Shown here piece by piece: positions 37,626-46,391 of a stretch of DNA of 64,000 bases. The stretch is from Microbacterium ulmi (GTDB taxonomy: Bacteria > Actinomycetota > Actinomycetes > Actinomycetales > Microbacteriaceae). Made by a program: the position numbers and the translations under genes. The notes below the pieces were generated by a model that made no database searches, had not been told where the DNA came from, and saw nothing but the letters and a program-made list of their open reading frames with translations. The first letter of the stretch is position 1. Each line of letters opens with the position of its first letter. The stretch is taken from contig NZ_JAAOZF010000001.1 of assembly GCF_011759705.1 (NCBI RefSeq), positions 2,066,146 through 2,130,145 of the forward strand. The letters run 5' to 3'.

Positions 37626-38948
37626 TTCAGCGCCATCGCGCGGGTCTTCCGTACACCCGACCTTCGTCGGAAGATCGCATTCACTCTGGGCATCATCGTG
37701 CTCTACCGGTTCGGCGCGCACGTGCCGGCCCCCTTCGTCGACTTCCCCAACGTGCAGGAGTGCCTCTCGAGCAACTCCGGCACCGACGGTCTGCTGTCGC
37801 TGGTCAACCTGTTCTCGGGCGGCGCTCTGCTGCAGCTGTCGATCTTCGCGCTCGGCGTCATGCCGTACATCACCGCGACGATCATCGTGCAGCTGCTGCG
37901 CGTCGTCATCCCGCACTTCGAGACCCTCTACAAGGAGGGCCAGGCGGGCCAGGCGCGGCTCACGCAGTACACCCGCTACCTCACGATCGCCCTCGCGCTC
38001 CTGCAGTCGACGACCCTCGTGACGGTGGCCCGCAGCGGCCAGCTCTTCGGCACGACGGGCGTCCCCGAGTGCGAGCAGGTGCTGACCAACGACGTGTGGT
38101 GGGCGCAGCTGCTCATGATCATCACGATGACCGCCGGCACGGGCCTGATCATGTGGTTCGCCGAGCTCGTCACCGAGCGCGGCATCGGCAACGGCATGTC
38201 GCTGCTCATCTTCACGTCGATCGCGGCGGCCTTCCCCGCCTCGATGTGGGCGATCTGGCAGTCCAACAGCTTCGAGACGTTCCTCATCGTCCTCGCGGTG
38301 GGCGTCGTGGTCGTGGCCCTCGTCGTGTTCGTCGAGCAGTCGCAGCGCCGCATCCCGGTGCAGTACGCGAAGCGCATGGTGGGCCGGCGCACGTACGGCG
38401 GCACCAACACGTACATCCCGATCAAGGTGAACATGGCCGGCGTCGTGCCCGTCATCTTCGCGTCGTCGCTGCTGTACATCCCTGCGCTCATCGCGCAGTT
38501 CAACCAGACTCCGGATGCCGACGGCAACGTCCCCGGATGGGTCGCGTGGATCCAGGCGTACCTGACGAAGGGCGATCACCCGCTCTACATGCTCCTGTAC
38601 TTCCTGCTCATCGTCGGCTTCACATACTTCTACGTCGCGATCACGTTCAACCCGGTCGAGGTCGCCGACAACATGAAGAAGTACGGCGGGTTCATCCCCG
38701 GCATCCGTGCGGGTCGTCCGACGGCCGAGTACCTCGACTACGTCCTGACCCGCATCACGCTCCCCGGATCGATCTACCTCGGTCTCATCGCGCTGCTGCC
38801 GCTCGTCGCCCTCGCGACGGTCGGCGCGAACCAGAACTTCCCGTTCGGCGGCGCCTCGATCCTCATCATCGTGGGAGTCGGACTCGAGACCGTCAAGCAG
38901 ATCGACGCGCAGCTGCAGCAGCGCCACTACGAAGGACTTCTCCGATGA
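37623..38948 (+). CDS. secY: Protein translocase channel subunit SecY
   Basis: This 441-residue membrane protein has ten transmembrane helices and starts at TTG with FSAIARVFRTPDLRRKI. SecY forms the SecYEG pore. Conserved features include YRFGAHVPAP in helix 1, the plug region after it, and the cytoplasmic loop SQRRIPVQYAKR that binds SecA and ribosomes. The end overlaps adk by ATGA, so expression is coupled. Confidence 0.97.
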   Translation: MFSAIARVFRTPDLRRKIAFTLGIIVLYRFGAHVPAPFVDFPNVQECLSSNSGTDGLLSLVNLFSGGALLQLSIFALGVMPYITATIIVQLLRVVIPHFETLYKEGQAGQARLTQYTRYLTIALALLQSTTLVTVARSGQLFGTTGVPECEQVLTNDVWWAQLLMIITMTAGTGLIMWFAELVTERGIGNGMSLLIFTSIAAAFPASMWAIWQSNSFETFLIVLAVGVVVVALVVFVEQSQRRIPVQYAKRMVGRRTYGGTNTYIPIKVNMAGVVPVIFASSLLYIPALIAQFNQTPDADGNVPGWVAWIQAYLTKGDHPLYMLLYFLLIVGFTYFYVAITFNPVEVADNMKKYGGFIPGIRAGRPTAEYLDYVLTRITLPGSIYLGLIALLPLVALATVGANQNFPFGGASILIIVGVGLETVKQIDAQLQQRHYEGLLR

Positions 38949-39538
38949 CCCGTCTTCTCATCGTCGGGCCGCAGGGCTCGGGCAAAGGCACGCAGGGCGT
39001 GCGCATCGCCGAGGAGTTCGGCATCCCGGTCGTCTCGACGGGCGACGTGTTCCGCGCCAACGTCGCGGCGGGCACGCCGCTCGGGCAGCGCGTCAAGGCC
39101 ATCATCGAAGCCGGCGACCTCGTTCCCGACTCGCTCACGAGCGAGGTCGTGCGCGACCGTCTCGCGCAGGCGGATGCCGCGGAGGGGTTCCTGCTCGACG
39201 GATACCCGCGCAACCTCGGCCAGGTGGGCGACCTCGACGCGTTCCTCGCAGAGCGCGGCGAGCAGCTCGACGCCGTCATCGTCCTGGACGTGCCGCGCGC
39301 CGAGAGCGTCCACCGCCTGACTCGCCGCGCGTTCGAGCAGGGTCGCACCGACGACACGGAAGAGGTCATCGCCAACCGTCTCGCGATCTACGAGCGCGAG
39401 ACGGCGCCGATCCTGGACGTCTTCCGCGAGCGCGGGATCGTCGACGAGATCGACGGCGTCGGCTCGCTCGACGAGATCACCGAGCGCATCGTGGGCGCGC
39501 TCGAGGCGCGCGGGCTGAGCCGCGCAGCCGCTGTCTGA
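38945..39538 (+). CDS. adk: Adenylate kinase
   Basis: This 197-residue enzyme interconverts ATP plus AMP and two ADP. The P-loop is GPQGSGKGTQ, followed by STGDVFRANV and the AMP-site motif DGYPRNLGQV. The LID is short and lacks zinc cysteines (RAFEQGRTDDTEE), typical of actinobacteria. It starts at the ATGA overlap with secY, and map follows directly. Confidence 0.97.
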   Translation: MTRLLIVGPQGSGKGTQGVRIAEEFGIPVVSTGDVFRANVAAGTPLGQRVKAIIEAGDLVPDSLTSEVVRDRLAQADAAEGFLLDGYPRNLGQVGDLDAFLAERGEQLDAVIVLDVPRAESVHRLTRRAFEQGRTDDTEEVIANRLAIYERETAPILDVFRERGIVDEIDGVGSLDEITERIVGALEARGLSRAAAV

Positions 39539-39539
39539 C

Positions 39540-40373
39540 GTGGCCCTGCGCCGCTCCTTGTACAAGTCGCCCGCACAGCTGCGGGCGATGGTCGAGCCCG
39601 GTCTCATCACCGCGGCGGCGCTCGACGCCGTGCGGGCGCTCATCGCGCCGGGTGTGACGACGCTCGAACTGGATGCCGCGGCCTCCGCAGCGATCCGCGA
39701 CCGCGGGGCGATCTCGAACTTCCAGCTCGTGCGGGGCTACCGGCACACGATCTGCGTCTCGGTCAACGAAGAGGTCGTGCACGGCATCCCGGGCGATCGC
39801 GTGCTCGAGCCCGGTGACATCGTCTCGATCGACGCGGGAGCCGAGCTCAAGGGCTGGAACGGCGACTCGGCGTTCACGGTCGTCGTGCCCGATCCGTCTC
39901 GCGCGGAGCTCGTCGCGGAGCGCGAAGAGCTGTCACGCGTCACGGAGGGCTCGATGTGGGCCGGCATCGCCGCGCTCGCCTCCGCGAAGAACCTCGGCGA
40001 GATCGGCTCAGCCATCGAGGACCACGTCGACGCCTCTGGGCACGGCTACGGCATCCTGCGCGACTATGTCGGGCACGGCATCGGACGCAAGATGCACGAG
40101 TCGCCGTCGGTGTTCAACTATCGCGTCGCCGACCCGGGGCCCGAGATCCGTCCGGGCCTCGCGATCGCGATCGAGCCGATGGTCGTCATCGGCGACCAGG
40201 CGACGTATGTCGAGGACGACGGCTGGACCGTCTCGACGCTCGACGGCACGGCGGGCTCACACTGGGAGCACAGCGTGGCCGTGCATGATGACGGAATCTG
40301 GGTGCTCACGGCACCCGACGGCGGGGCGGTCGGCCTTGCACCGTTCGGCGTGACGCCTCATCCGATCGCCTAG
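39540..40373 (+). CDS. map: Methionine aminopeptidase, type I
   Basis: This 277-residue metalloprotease removes the initiator Met. It starts at GTG 39540, 1 base after adk. The metal ligands are visible in SIDAG, GWNGDSAFT, YVGHGIG, IEPMVV and WEHS, and the substrate His in EEVVHGIP. There is no N-terminal zinc-finger extension. The secY-adk-map order is the classic arrangement. Confidence 0.96.
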   Translation: MALRRSLYKSPAQLRAMVEPGLITAAALDAVRALIAPGVTTLELDAAASAAIRDRGAISNFQLVRGYRHTICVSVNEEVVHGIPGDRVLEPGDIVSIDAGAELKGWNGDSAFTVVVPDPSRAELVAEREELSRVTEGSMWAGIAALASAKNLGEIGSAIEDHVDASGHGYGILRDYVGHGIGRKMHESPSVFNYRVADPGPEIRPGLAIAIEPMVVIGDQATYVEDDGWTVSTLDGTAGSHWEHSVAVHDDGIWVLTAPDGGAVGLAPFGVTPHPIA

Positions 40374-40406
40374 CGCGACAGCCCGCAGACAGACAGGGGA
40401 GAAGAC

Positions 40407-41087
40407 ATGGCGTCGACCGTGCGCAAGACGAACTGGTTCGCGATCTGGGTGAGCGTCGGCGTCGTCGTCGCGCTCGCGATCGTGGCGGGGCTCGTCGTGT
40501 GGATGAACCGCTCGACCGAGCTGCCGGACGTGAAGCCGGAGGCGTCCAACATCGACGTCGAGACGGGCGCCATCGCGGTCGGCTCCGGTGAGAACGACAT
40601 CACGACGTTCATCGACTTCATGTGCCCCATCTGCAACCAGTTCGAGCAGCTGTACGGCGAGACGATCCAGGGCCTCGTCGACGACGGCTCGGCCACTCTC
40701 AACATCCACCCGATCTCGATCCTCGACAGCCGTTCGCAGGGCACGCAGTTCTCGACGCGCGCCGCGAGCGCCATGTACTGCGTCGCCGTGGAGGATGCCG
40801 ACGGAGTGCTGCCGTTCCTCGAGGGCATGTACGCCAACCAGCCCGAGGAGGGCACGCGGGGCCTGACCGACGACCAGATCATCGGCATCGCGACGGGCGC
40901 AGGCGTCACGGGGATCGACGGCTGCGTCAACGACGGTCGATACATGAAGTACGTCACGGCCATGACCGAGAAGACTCCTGTCGCTCCCGGTGCGCAGGGC
41001 ATCGGAACTCCGACCGTGCTTCTGAACGGCGAGTTCGTGCGCCTCACGGGAGATCCGCAGGCCGACCTCGTCGCGAACCTGAAGTAG
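40407..41087 (+). CDS. DsbA-like membrane-anchored thioredoxin-fold protein
   Basis: This 226-residue protein starts at ATG 40407 after GGGGAG. One N-terminal helix (WFAIWVSVGVVVALAIVAGL) anchors it, and the thioredoxin fold faces outward. The redox motif is CPIC (FIDFMCPICNQFEQ) and the cis-Pro loop is GTPTVLLNG, as in DsbA_4/thioredoxin_4 proteins. It probably catalyses disulfide formation in exported proteins, fitting the Cys-rich surface proteins in this window. It lies 33 bases after map and may be co-transcribed. Confidence 0.92.
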   Translation: MASTVRKTNWFAIWVSVGVVVALAIVAGLVVWMNRSTELPDVKPEASNIDVETGAIAVGSGENDITTFIDFMCPICNQFEQLYGETIQGLVDDGSATLNIHPISILDSRSQGTQFSTRAASAMYCVAVEDADGVLPFLEGMYANQPEEGTRGLTDDQIIGIATGAGVTGIDGCVNDGRYMKYVTAMTEKTPVAPGAQGIGTPTVLLNGEFVRLTGDPQADLVANLK

Positions 41088-41099
41088 CCCCGCGCTGCG

Positions 41100-41190
41100 G
41101 CGCCCCCTCTCGCGGCGCCCCTTCTCGCGGGGCTCCTTTCTCGCGGAGCTCCTTTCTCGCGGCGCTCCTTTCTCGCGGCGCTCCTTGTCG
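41100..41190 (+). repeat. Tandem array of about six 15-16-base units
   Basis: The unit is close to CGCTCCTTTCTCGCGG and is repeated about six times with small changes just after the DsbA-like gene. The array opens the 561-base gap before the AbiEi-like gene, which holds no gene but several repeat families. Confidence 0.75.
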
Positions 41191-41243
41191 CGGGCGTGTC
41201 CCCGGCCCACCGTCGTCGCCGATTCCATGCTCCTGCGCCGATG

Positions 41244-41394
41244 TCCATGTCGTTCTCCCGGGGTCTCTTCGGCCCGCCGGCGTCGCCGATTCCATGCTTT
41301 TGCGCCGAGTCCATGTCGTTCTCGCGGGGTCTCTTCGGCCCGCCGGCGTCGCCGATTCCATGCTTTTGCGCCGAGTCCATGTCGTTCTCGCGGG
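41244..41394 (+). repeat. 66-base tandem repeat, about 2.3 copies
   Basis: Copies start at 41244, 41310 and 41376 (partial), each opening TCCATGTCGTTCTC. They are nearly identical. The junction CGCCGAGTCCAT is the reverse complement of the core of the 32-base repeats that follow. Confidence 0.85.
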
Positions 41395-41403
41395 GGAGCG
41401 AGG

Positions 41404-41530
41404 TGGACTCGGCGGGCGGGGATGGACTCGGCGCGGTCGCTCGACGGGCGGGGATGGACTCGGCGCGGTCGCTCGGCGGGCGAGGGTGGACTCGGCGAAG
41501 TCGCTCGGCGGGGGAGGGTGGACTCGGCGC
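41404..41530 (+). repeat. 32-base tandem repeats with core TGGACTCGGCG
   Basis: Cores start at 41404, 41423, 41455, 41487 and 41519; the last four are spaced exactly 32 bases apart. The core is inverted relative to the 66-base units, so the two arrays can fold on each other. Confidence 0.85.
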
Positions 41531-41648
41531 AGTCGGACGGGCTCTCGGAGGGACGCTTGCTCCTCCACAGAGGAGCGGGGGCGTGGGGGCGTCCACGGGC
41601 CGAGGCGGTACGGAGGGCGCGCGAGATGTGCGGTGCGAGGGTGTGGCG

Positions 41649-42626
41649 ATGCGCATCCCAGACGCCCGCCGAGTGCTCCTCACCCGCGCCGAGCTCTCGG
41701 TGCGGGGACTGACCGATCGCGCGATCGAGTCCGCGGTCCGTGAGCGTCGGCTCCGCAGGGTCGACTACGCGTGCTACGTCGACCAGTCCGACTGGAACTC
41801 CGCCTACGCCGAGGGTCGACACCTCCTTCGCGTCGTCGCCGCCGACGAGAGGCAGCGCGGCGGCGATGTGATCGCTTCGCACGCCTCGGCTGCTGTGGTG
41901 CACGAGCTGCCGCTGTTCCGCCTCGCGCCGAAGCGGGTCCACCTGAGCGGTACGCACGTCGACGGTCGTGTCAAGAGGGCCGAGCCGCTCGTCGCCCATC
42001 ACCGCATCACTGTTGCAGAGACCGACATCGTCGAGATCGACGGGATCCGCTGCACCTCGCTCGCGAGAACCGTCGCGGACACGATCCGCGGCGCCTCGCG
42101 GATGACATCCGTGGCGCTGGCGGATGCCGCGTTGCGGCGCGTCGCGATGGATGCCGAGACCCGTGGATACGACGAGGCGAAGGATGCGGCATTCCGAGAG
42201 GAGGTCGCCGCCCGTCTGCAGCGCGGGGCTCGCGGCGTCCGGCAGGCACGCTGGGTCCTCGAGTTCGCGGACGGTCGCGCGGAGTCACCCGGCGAGAGCG
42301 GAAGCCGCCTGCTGCTGTGGGAGCTCGGGTTCGCCGGCCCGAGGCTCCAGGTGCCCGTGCCCTCGCCGAGCGGAGGACACTACGAGATCGACTTCGGTCT
42401 CGACGACGTCGATGCGTGGGGTGAGTACGACGGTCAGGGAAAGTACCGCGATCCGAATCTCCGGGAAGACGCGTCGCTCGAGGACGTCCTGCTTGCGGAG
42501 AAGAGCCGGGAGGACTGGATCCGCGGCACGACCGGCCGGCGCTTCGCACGGTGGGGTCGCGAGCATATCGAGACCGCCGACACCCTCGGTGCGAGGCTGG
42601 CGGCTTTCCACATCCGAGCCCGCTGA
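41649..42626 (+). CDS. AbiEi-like / DUF559-type protein
   Basis: This 325-residue protein starts at ATG 41649, with GAGGG upstream. The N-terminal half resembles AbiEi-type antitoxin-like proteins (LTRAELSVRGLTDRAIESAV, then CTSLARTVAD). The C-terminal part (SGSRLLLWELGF, then YEIDFGLDD, AWGEYDGQGKY) looks like the DUF559/Vsr endonuclease fold, with E, D and K at plausible catalytic places. Such proteins occur as lone genes in many actinobacteria with no partner toxin, and none is next to it here. It is embedded between repeat arrays that interrupt the ribosomal gene block, which suggests later insertion. Confidence 0.8.
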   Translation: MRIPDARRVLLTRAELSVRGLTDRAIESAVRERRLRRVDYACYVDQSDWNSAYAEGRHLLRVVAADERQRGGDVIASHASAAVVHELPLFRLAPKRVHLSGTHVDGRVKRAEPLVAHHRITVAETDIVEIDGIRCTSLARTVADTIRGASRMTSVALADAALRRVAMDAETRGYDEAKDAAFREEVAARLQRGARGVRQARWVLEFADGRAESPGESGSRLLLWELGFAGPRLQVPVPSPSGGHYEIDFGLDDVDAWGEYDGQGKYRDPNLREDASLEDVLLAEKSREDWIRGTTGRRFARWGREHIETADTLGARLAAFHIRAR

Positions 42627-42665
42627 TCCCCGCGCCGCCCTGTCGCCCTGCCCCGACCCGCGCCA

Positions 42666-42752
42666 CCGAGTCCACCCATGTTTGGCGAGTCCATGCCGTT
42701 CCGACGGCGAGGGAGGGTGGATTCGGCAGAAGGGGATGGACTCGGCGAAAGG
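42666..42752 (+). repeat. Inverted repeat cluster downstream of the AbiEi-like gene
   Basis: Two copies of a module like GGCGAGTCCATGCC are followed by two inverted copies (GGGTGGATTCGGCA and GGGATGGACTCGGCG). The same core TGGACTCGGCG and its complement form the arrays on the other side of the gene. Confidence 0.75.
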
Positions 42753-42796
42753 GGGAAGGGCACGAGGTCGGATGCGCAGCGGGCCTCGGGGACGCT

Positions 42797-42865
42797 GCGG
42801 CCGTGCCGGCGGGGCCGCCGCGGCCGTGCCGGCGGAGCCGCCGCGGACGGGCCGGCGGAGCCGGT
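42797..42865 (+). repeat. Three 23-base tandem repeats abutting the infA promoter
   Basis: Units at 42797, 42820 and 42843, close to GCGGCCGTGCCGGCGGAGCC plus three bases, run straight into the -35 hexamer at 42866. Units 1 and 2 differ at one base. Confidence 0.8.
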
Positions 42866-42894
42866 TTGCCGAGGCATCCACTATCACGTATGCT
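42866..42894 (+). promoter_or_regulatory. Promoter of infA and the alpha operon
   Basis: TTGCCG at 42866-42871 and TATGCT at 42889-42894 are 17 bases apart. The spacer contains AGGCATCC, a partial copy of the window-wide octamer. Transcription would begin about 90 bases before infA. Confidence 0.7.
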
Positions 42895-42951
42895 TGATCT
42901 TTGGTGCGTTGCGCCTTCATTGGCGTGTCAAGGCACCGAATCCCATCCACC

Positions 42952-42969
42952 GCAGACCGGCCGGTCTGC
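42952..42969. promoter_or_regulatory. 18-base perfect palindrome in the infA leader
   Basis: GCAGACCGG is followed directly by CCGGTCTGC, 18 bases before the infA ATG. With no loop it looks more like a protein-binding operator than an RNA hairpin. It is downstream of the promoter, so a repressor there would block elongation. Confidence 0.5.
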
Positions 42970-42987
42970 AGAAGCGTCAGCGAGGCT

Positions 42988-43209
42988 ATGGCAAAGAAAG
43001 ACGGTGTCATCGAGATCGAAGGCACGGTATCCGAAGCGCTGCCCAACGCGATGTTCCGCGTCGAGCTCACCAACGGACACAAGGTGCTCGCCACGATCTC
43101 AGGCAAGATGCGGCAGAACTACATCCGCATCATCCCGGAGGACCGAGTCGTCGTGGAGCTCTCGCCCTACGACCTCACTCGCGGGCGCATCGTCTACCGC
43201 TACCGCTAG
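42988..43209 (+). CDS. infA: Translation initiation factor IF-1
   Basis: This 73-residue S1-fold protein starts at ATG 42988 ([20 protein letters not shown]). IF-1 blocks the A site during initiation. The length and the end GRIVYRYR are typical. It opens the alpha operon, behind an own promoter. Confidence 0.98.
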   Translation: MAKKDGVIEIEGTVSEALPNAMFRVELTNGHKVLATISGKMRQNYIRIIPEDRVVVELSPYDLTRGRIVYRYR

Positions 43210-43277
43210 ACCGGTCGAGAAGTAACGCCCCGGGGCATTCGCGTGCCCGCACGGCGAAGACAGCGAACAGGAAAATC

Positions 43278-43394
43278 ATGAAGGTCAACCCCTCCGTCAA
43301 GCCCATCTGCGACCACTGCAAGGTCATCCGTCGCCACGGTCGCGTCATGGTCATCTGCAAGTCGAACCCGCGTCACAAGCAGCGCCAGGGCTGA
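43278..43394 (+). CDS. rpmJ: 50S ribosomal protein L36, zinc-binding form
   Basis: This 38-residue protein starts at ATG 43278 after CAGGAAAATC. It has three Cys and one His arranged as a zinc ribbon ([12 protein letters not shown], then [14 protein letters not shown]). This is the zinc (C+) form. It sits between infA and rpsM, the usual position. Confidence 0.97.
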   Translation: MKVNPSVKPICDHCKVIRRHGRVMVICKSNPRHKQRQG

Positions 43395-43406
43395 CGACAC
43401 CGCTTG

Positions 43407-43434
43407 CCGGGATGTCGCTCCCGCGGCATCCCGG
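43407..43434 (+). terminator. Weak hairpin after rpmJ
   Basis: CCGGGATG pairs with CATCCCGG around a 12-base loop. It is shorter than the other stems and lies within the operon, so it is more likely a processing or pausing element. Confidence 0.4.
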
Positions 43435-43552
43435 ATCACATAACTCAATACGCATACAGGCAGGATCAGAACCTCTCCGGAGGGGACACCTCGGGGCGGA
43501 GGCCCGGGCACCGATCCTGCTCCACACCTCCATCAACTCCTAGGAGAGCCGC

Positions 43553-43933
43553 ATGGCACGTCTCGCCGGCGTCGACATTCCGCGCGACAAGCGCGTGGTG
43601 ATCGCACTTACCTACATCTACGGCATCGGCCGTACCCGCTCCATCGAGATCCTCAAGACGACCGAGATCGATGAGAGCGTCCGCGTCAAGGATCTGACCG
43701 ACGACCAGCTCGTCGCGCTCCGCGACTACATCGAGGCCAACTACAAGGTCGAGGGCGATCTCCGCCGCGAAGTGGCCGCCGACATCCGCCGCAAGGTCGA
43801 GATCGGCTCCTACGAGGGCCTCCGCCACCGCCGCGGCCTTCCCGTGCGCGGTCAGCGCACGAAGACGAACGCGCGCACCCGCAAGGGCCCGAAGCGCACC
43901 GTCGCCGGCAAGAAGAAGGCCGGCCGCAAGTAA
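43553..43933 (+). CDS. rpsM: 30S ribosomal protein S13
   Basis: This is 126 residues, starting after TAGGAGAG ([20 protein letters not shown]). S13 contacts the P-site tRNA and S19. The C-terminal basic tail ([18 protein letters not shown]) is complete. Confidence 0.98.
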   Translation: MARLAGVDIPRDKRVVIALTYIYGIGRTRSIEILKTTEIDESVRVKDLTDDQLVALRDYIEANYKVEGDLRREVAADIRRKVEIGSYEGLRHRRGLPVRGQRTKTNARTRKGPKRTVAGKKKAGRK

Positions 43934-43966
43934 TCGCGGGCCCGAAGGTTTAGGAGAGAGCACAAA

Positions 43967-44365
43967 ATGGCACAGGCCAAGTCCGCTGCGCGCAAGCCGC
44001 GCCGCAAGGAGAAGAAGAACATCGCGCTGGGCCAGGCCCACATCAAGTCGACGTTCAACAACACGATCGTCTCGATCACCGACCCGTCCGGCGCCGTCAT
44101 CAGCTGGGCGTCGTCGGGTGGCGTGGGCTTCAAGGGCTCGCGCAAGTCGACGCCGTACGCCGCCGGCATGGCCGCGGAGTCCGCTGCCCGCCAGGCGCAG
44201 GAGCACGGCGTCAAGAAGGTCGACGTCTTCGTGAAGGGCCCGGGCTCGGGCCGCGAGACCGCGATCCGCTCGCTGCAGGCAGCGGGCCTCGAGGTGGGTT
44301 CCATCCAGGACGTGACGCCGCAGGCACACAACGGCTGCCGTCCGCCCAAGCGCCGCCGCGTCTGA
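43967..44365 (+). CDS. rpsK: 30S ribosomal protein S11
   Basis: This is 132 residues. S11 lines the platform near the E site. The conserved [20 protein letters not shown] and the C-terminal [11 protein letters not shown] are present. It is preceded by TAGGAGAG and followed by a strong hairpin. Confidence 0.98.
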   Translation: MAQAKSAARKPRRKEKKNIALGQAHIKSTFNNTIVSITDPSGAVISWASSGGVGFKGSRKSTPYAAGMAAESAARQAQEHGVKKVDVFVKGPGSGRETAIRSLQAAGLEVGSIQDVTPQAHNGCRPPKRRRV

Positions 44366-44373
44366 TCTCTCGG

Positions 44374-44402
44374 AGCCGGGGTGCCCCCGTGGCACCCCGG
44401 CT
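44374..44402 (+). terminator. Hairpin between rpsK and rpoA
   Basis: A perfect 12-base-pair stem (AGCCGGGGTGCC with GGCACCCCGGCT) has a 5-base loop, 8 bases after rpsK. It may lower or separate rpoA expression from the ribosomal genes upstream. Confidence 0.72.
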
Positions 44403-44524
44403 ACCGCACGTTCAGGATGCCGCGTCCCACTGCCGACGCAGTGCCGAGGCATCCGCGAGAAAAACTCAACACCTCACCCACCGCACGTGTCATATAGCGG
44501 GCACGTGATCGAAAGGAACACATA

Positions 44525-45514
44525 GTGCTCATCGCACAGCGTCCCACTCTGACCGAGGAGAAGATCGGGGAGTTCCGCAGCCGCTTCGTCATCGAGCCGC
44601 TCGAGCCCGGCTTCGGCTACACGATCGGCAACGCGCTGCGTCGCAGCCTCCTGTCCTCGATCCCCGGCGCGGCCGTCACGAGCATCCGCATCGACGGCGT
44701 CCTGCACGAGTTCAGCACCATCCCGGGTGTCAAGGAGGATGTCACCGAGATCATCCTCAACATCAAGCAGCTCGTCGTCTCGAGCGAGCGCGACGAGCCC
44801 ATCACGGCGTACCTGCGCAAGACGGGCGCCGGCGAGGTCACGGCGGCCGACATCTCGGCTCCCGCGGGCGTCGAGGTGCACAACCCCGAGCTCGTCATCG
44901 CGACCCTCAACGACACCGCCAAGTTCGAGCTCGAGCTCACGATCGAGCGCGGCCGCGGCTACGTCTCGGCGACGCAGAACCGCAACGAGTACGCCGAGGC
45001 CGGTCAGATCCCGATCGACTCGATCTACTCGCCCGTCCTCAAGGTCAGCTACCGCGTCGACGCGACGCGCGCAGGTGAGCGCACGGACTTCGACAAGCTC
45101 GTCCTGGACGTCGAGTCGAAGCCCTCGATCGCGCCGCGCGACGCCGTCGCCTCGGCCGGCCGCACGCTGACGGAGCTGTTCGGACTGGCCCGCGAGCTCA
45201 ACGTCGAGGCCGAGGGCATCGAGATCGGCCCCGCGCCGGTCGAGACGGTCCTCTCGAACGAGCTGTCGATGCCGATCGAAGACCTCGACCTGTCGGTCCG
45301 TTCGTACAACTGCCTCAAGCGCGAGGGCATCAACACGGTCTCGGAGCTCGTCGCCCTCTCGGAGACGCAGCTCATGAACATCCGCAACTTCGGCCAGAAG
45401 TCGGTCGACGAGGTGCGCGACAAGCTCACCTCGCTCGGCCTGTCGCTCAAGGACTCGGTCCCCGGGTTCGACGGCGCGCACTTCTACGGCGGCTACGACG
45501 ACGAGACCGTCTGA
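44525..45514 (+). CDS. rpoA: RNA polymerase alpha subunit
   Basis: This 329-residue protein starts at GTG 44525 after GAAAGGAAC. The N-terminal domain (residues 1-225, with [19 protein letters not shown]) dimerises and nucleates polymerase assembly. The C-terminal domain ([19 protein letters not shown] and [13 protein letters not shown]) binds UP elements and activators. The length is normal. It precedes rplQ as in most bacteria. Confidence 0.98.
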   Translation: MLIAQRPTLTEEKIGEFRSRFVIEPLEPGFGYTIGNALRRSLLSSIPGAAVTSIRIDGVLHEFSTIPGVKEDVTEIILNIKQLVVSSERDEPITAYLRKTGAGEVTAADISAPAGVEVHNPELVIATLNDTAKFELELTIERGRGYVSATQNRNEYAEAGQIPIDSIYSPVLKVSYRVDATRAGERTDFDKLVLDVESKPSIAPRDAVASAGRTLTELFGLARELNVEAEGIEIGPAPVETVLSNELSMPIEDLDLSVRSYNCLKREGINTVSELVALSETQLMNIRNFGQKSVDEVRDKLTSLGLSLKDSVPGFDGAHFYGGYDDETV

Positions 45515-45584
45515 TCCGACTCGGATGCCGCGCGCGGCGCCCGAACGGTCAGAACCGACTTTTCCCACCCTGGAGTAACACAGA

Positions 45585-46175
45585 ATGCCCAAGCCCACGA
45601 AGGGTCCCCGCCTCGGAGGCGGCCCCGCCCACGAGCGCCTGCTGCTTGCGAACCTCGCCGCTGCGCTGTTCACGCACAAGTCGATCACGACGACCGAGAC
45701 CAAGGCCAAGCGCCTGCGTCCGCTCGCCGAGCGTCTCATCACGTTCGCGAAGCGCGGCGACCTGCACGCGCGCCGTCGCGTGCTGTCGGTCATCGGCGAC
45801 AAGGAGGTCGTGCACGTCCTCTTCACCGAGATCGCGCCGCTGGTCGCCGACCGTGAGGGCGGCTACACGCGCATCACGAAGATCGGCAACCGCAAGGGCG
45901 ACAACGCTCCCATGGCCGTGATCGAGCTCGTGCTCGAGCCCGTCCAGAAGAAGGCCGCGCCGGCGAAGACCGCTGCCAAGGCCGCGCCGAAGGCCGAGGA
46001 GGCTCCCGTCGAGGAGGCTCCCGCCGAGGAGGCCGCCGAGGTCGTCGAGGAGACGCCCGCCGCCGAGGCCGGCGCCGAGTCGCCCGAGGAGGGCGCCGCT
46101 GCAGAGGCCGCCGCCGAGGACGCCGTCGTCGAGGAGATCCCCGAGGAGACCCCCGCCGAGGAGAAGTCCGAGTAA
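45585..46175 (+). CDS. rplQ: 50S ribosomal protein L17 with long acidic tail
   Basis: This is 196 residues against about 120 for a typical L17. The core ([20 protein letters not shown] to VIELVLEP) ends near residue 120. The last about 75 residues are low-complexity, first Ala/Lys and then strongly acidic ([19 protein letters not shown]). L17 is near the tunnel exit, so this tail would lie at the ribosome surface. A strong terminator follows. Confidence 0.96.
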   Translation: MPKPTKGPRLGGGPAHERLLLANLAAALFTHKSITTTETKAKRLRPLAERLITFAKRGDLHARRRVLSVIGDKEVVHVLFTEIAPLVADREGGYTRITKIGNRKGDNAPMAVIELVLEPVQKKAAPAKTAAKAAPKAEEAPVEEAPAEEAAEVVEETPAAEAGAESPEEGAAAEAAAEDAVVEEIPEETPAEEKSE

Positions 46176-46214
46176 TCGGCCGGGGCCGGCATCCGGTTCC
46201 ACCATCTGCACGAC

Positions 46215-46247
46215 GAGACCCGCGCGCCCGAGAGGGCCGCGGGTCTC
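46215..46247 (+). terminator. Terminator of the alpha operon
   Basis: GAGACCCGCG pairs with CGCGGGTCTC; inside it, after a one-base bulge, GCCC pairs with GGGC around a GAGA loop. The stem starts 39 bases after rplQ. Confidence 0.82.
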
Positions 46248-46391
46248 GCGCATTCCCGGCGCCACATCCGTCTCACGCGTCACACCGGCCACTACCGGCA
46301 CACGCGCAGCAGCGCTATCCTGGGCCGATCCCGCGGCTTTCCCGCGGGTATCTGGGGTTCCTCGTCGCAGACGACAAGGGGAGTCGGTCGG

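Noticed and set aside
40407..41087. Whether the DsbA-like protein is a serine protease inhibitor or lipoprotein
   Set aside because: It has no lipobox, and the CPIC motif and cis-Pro loop settle the thioredoxin fold.
41100..41530. Regularly spaced repeats resembling a CRISPR array
   Set aside because: The units are contiguous tandem copies with no unique spacers and no cas genes nearby.
44483..44507. Two CACGTG boxes flanking a TATA-like stretch before rpoA
   Set aside because: The hexamer is expected by chance at this GC, and no -35 at proper spacing was found, so no promoter was called.
42988..46175. A possible tRNA or rRNA gene among the translation operons
   Set aside because: No cloverleaf-like segment with a T-loop motif or rRNA-like sequence was seen anywhere in the window.
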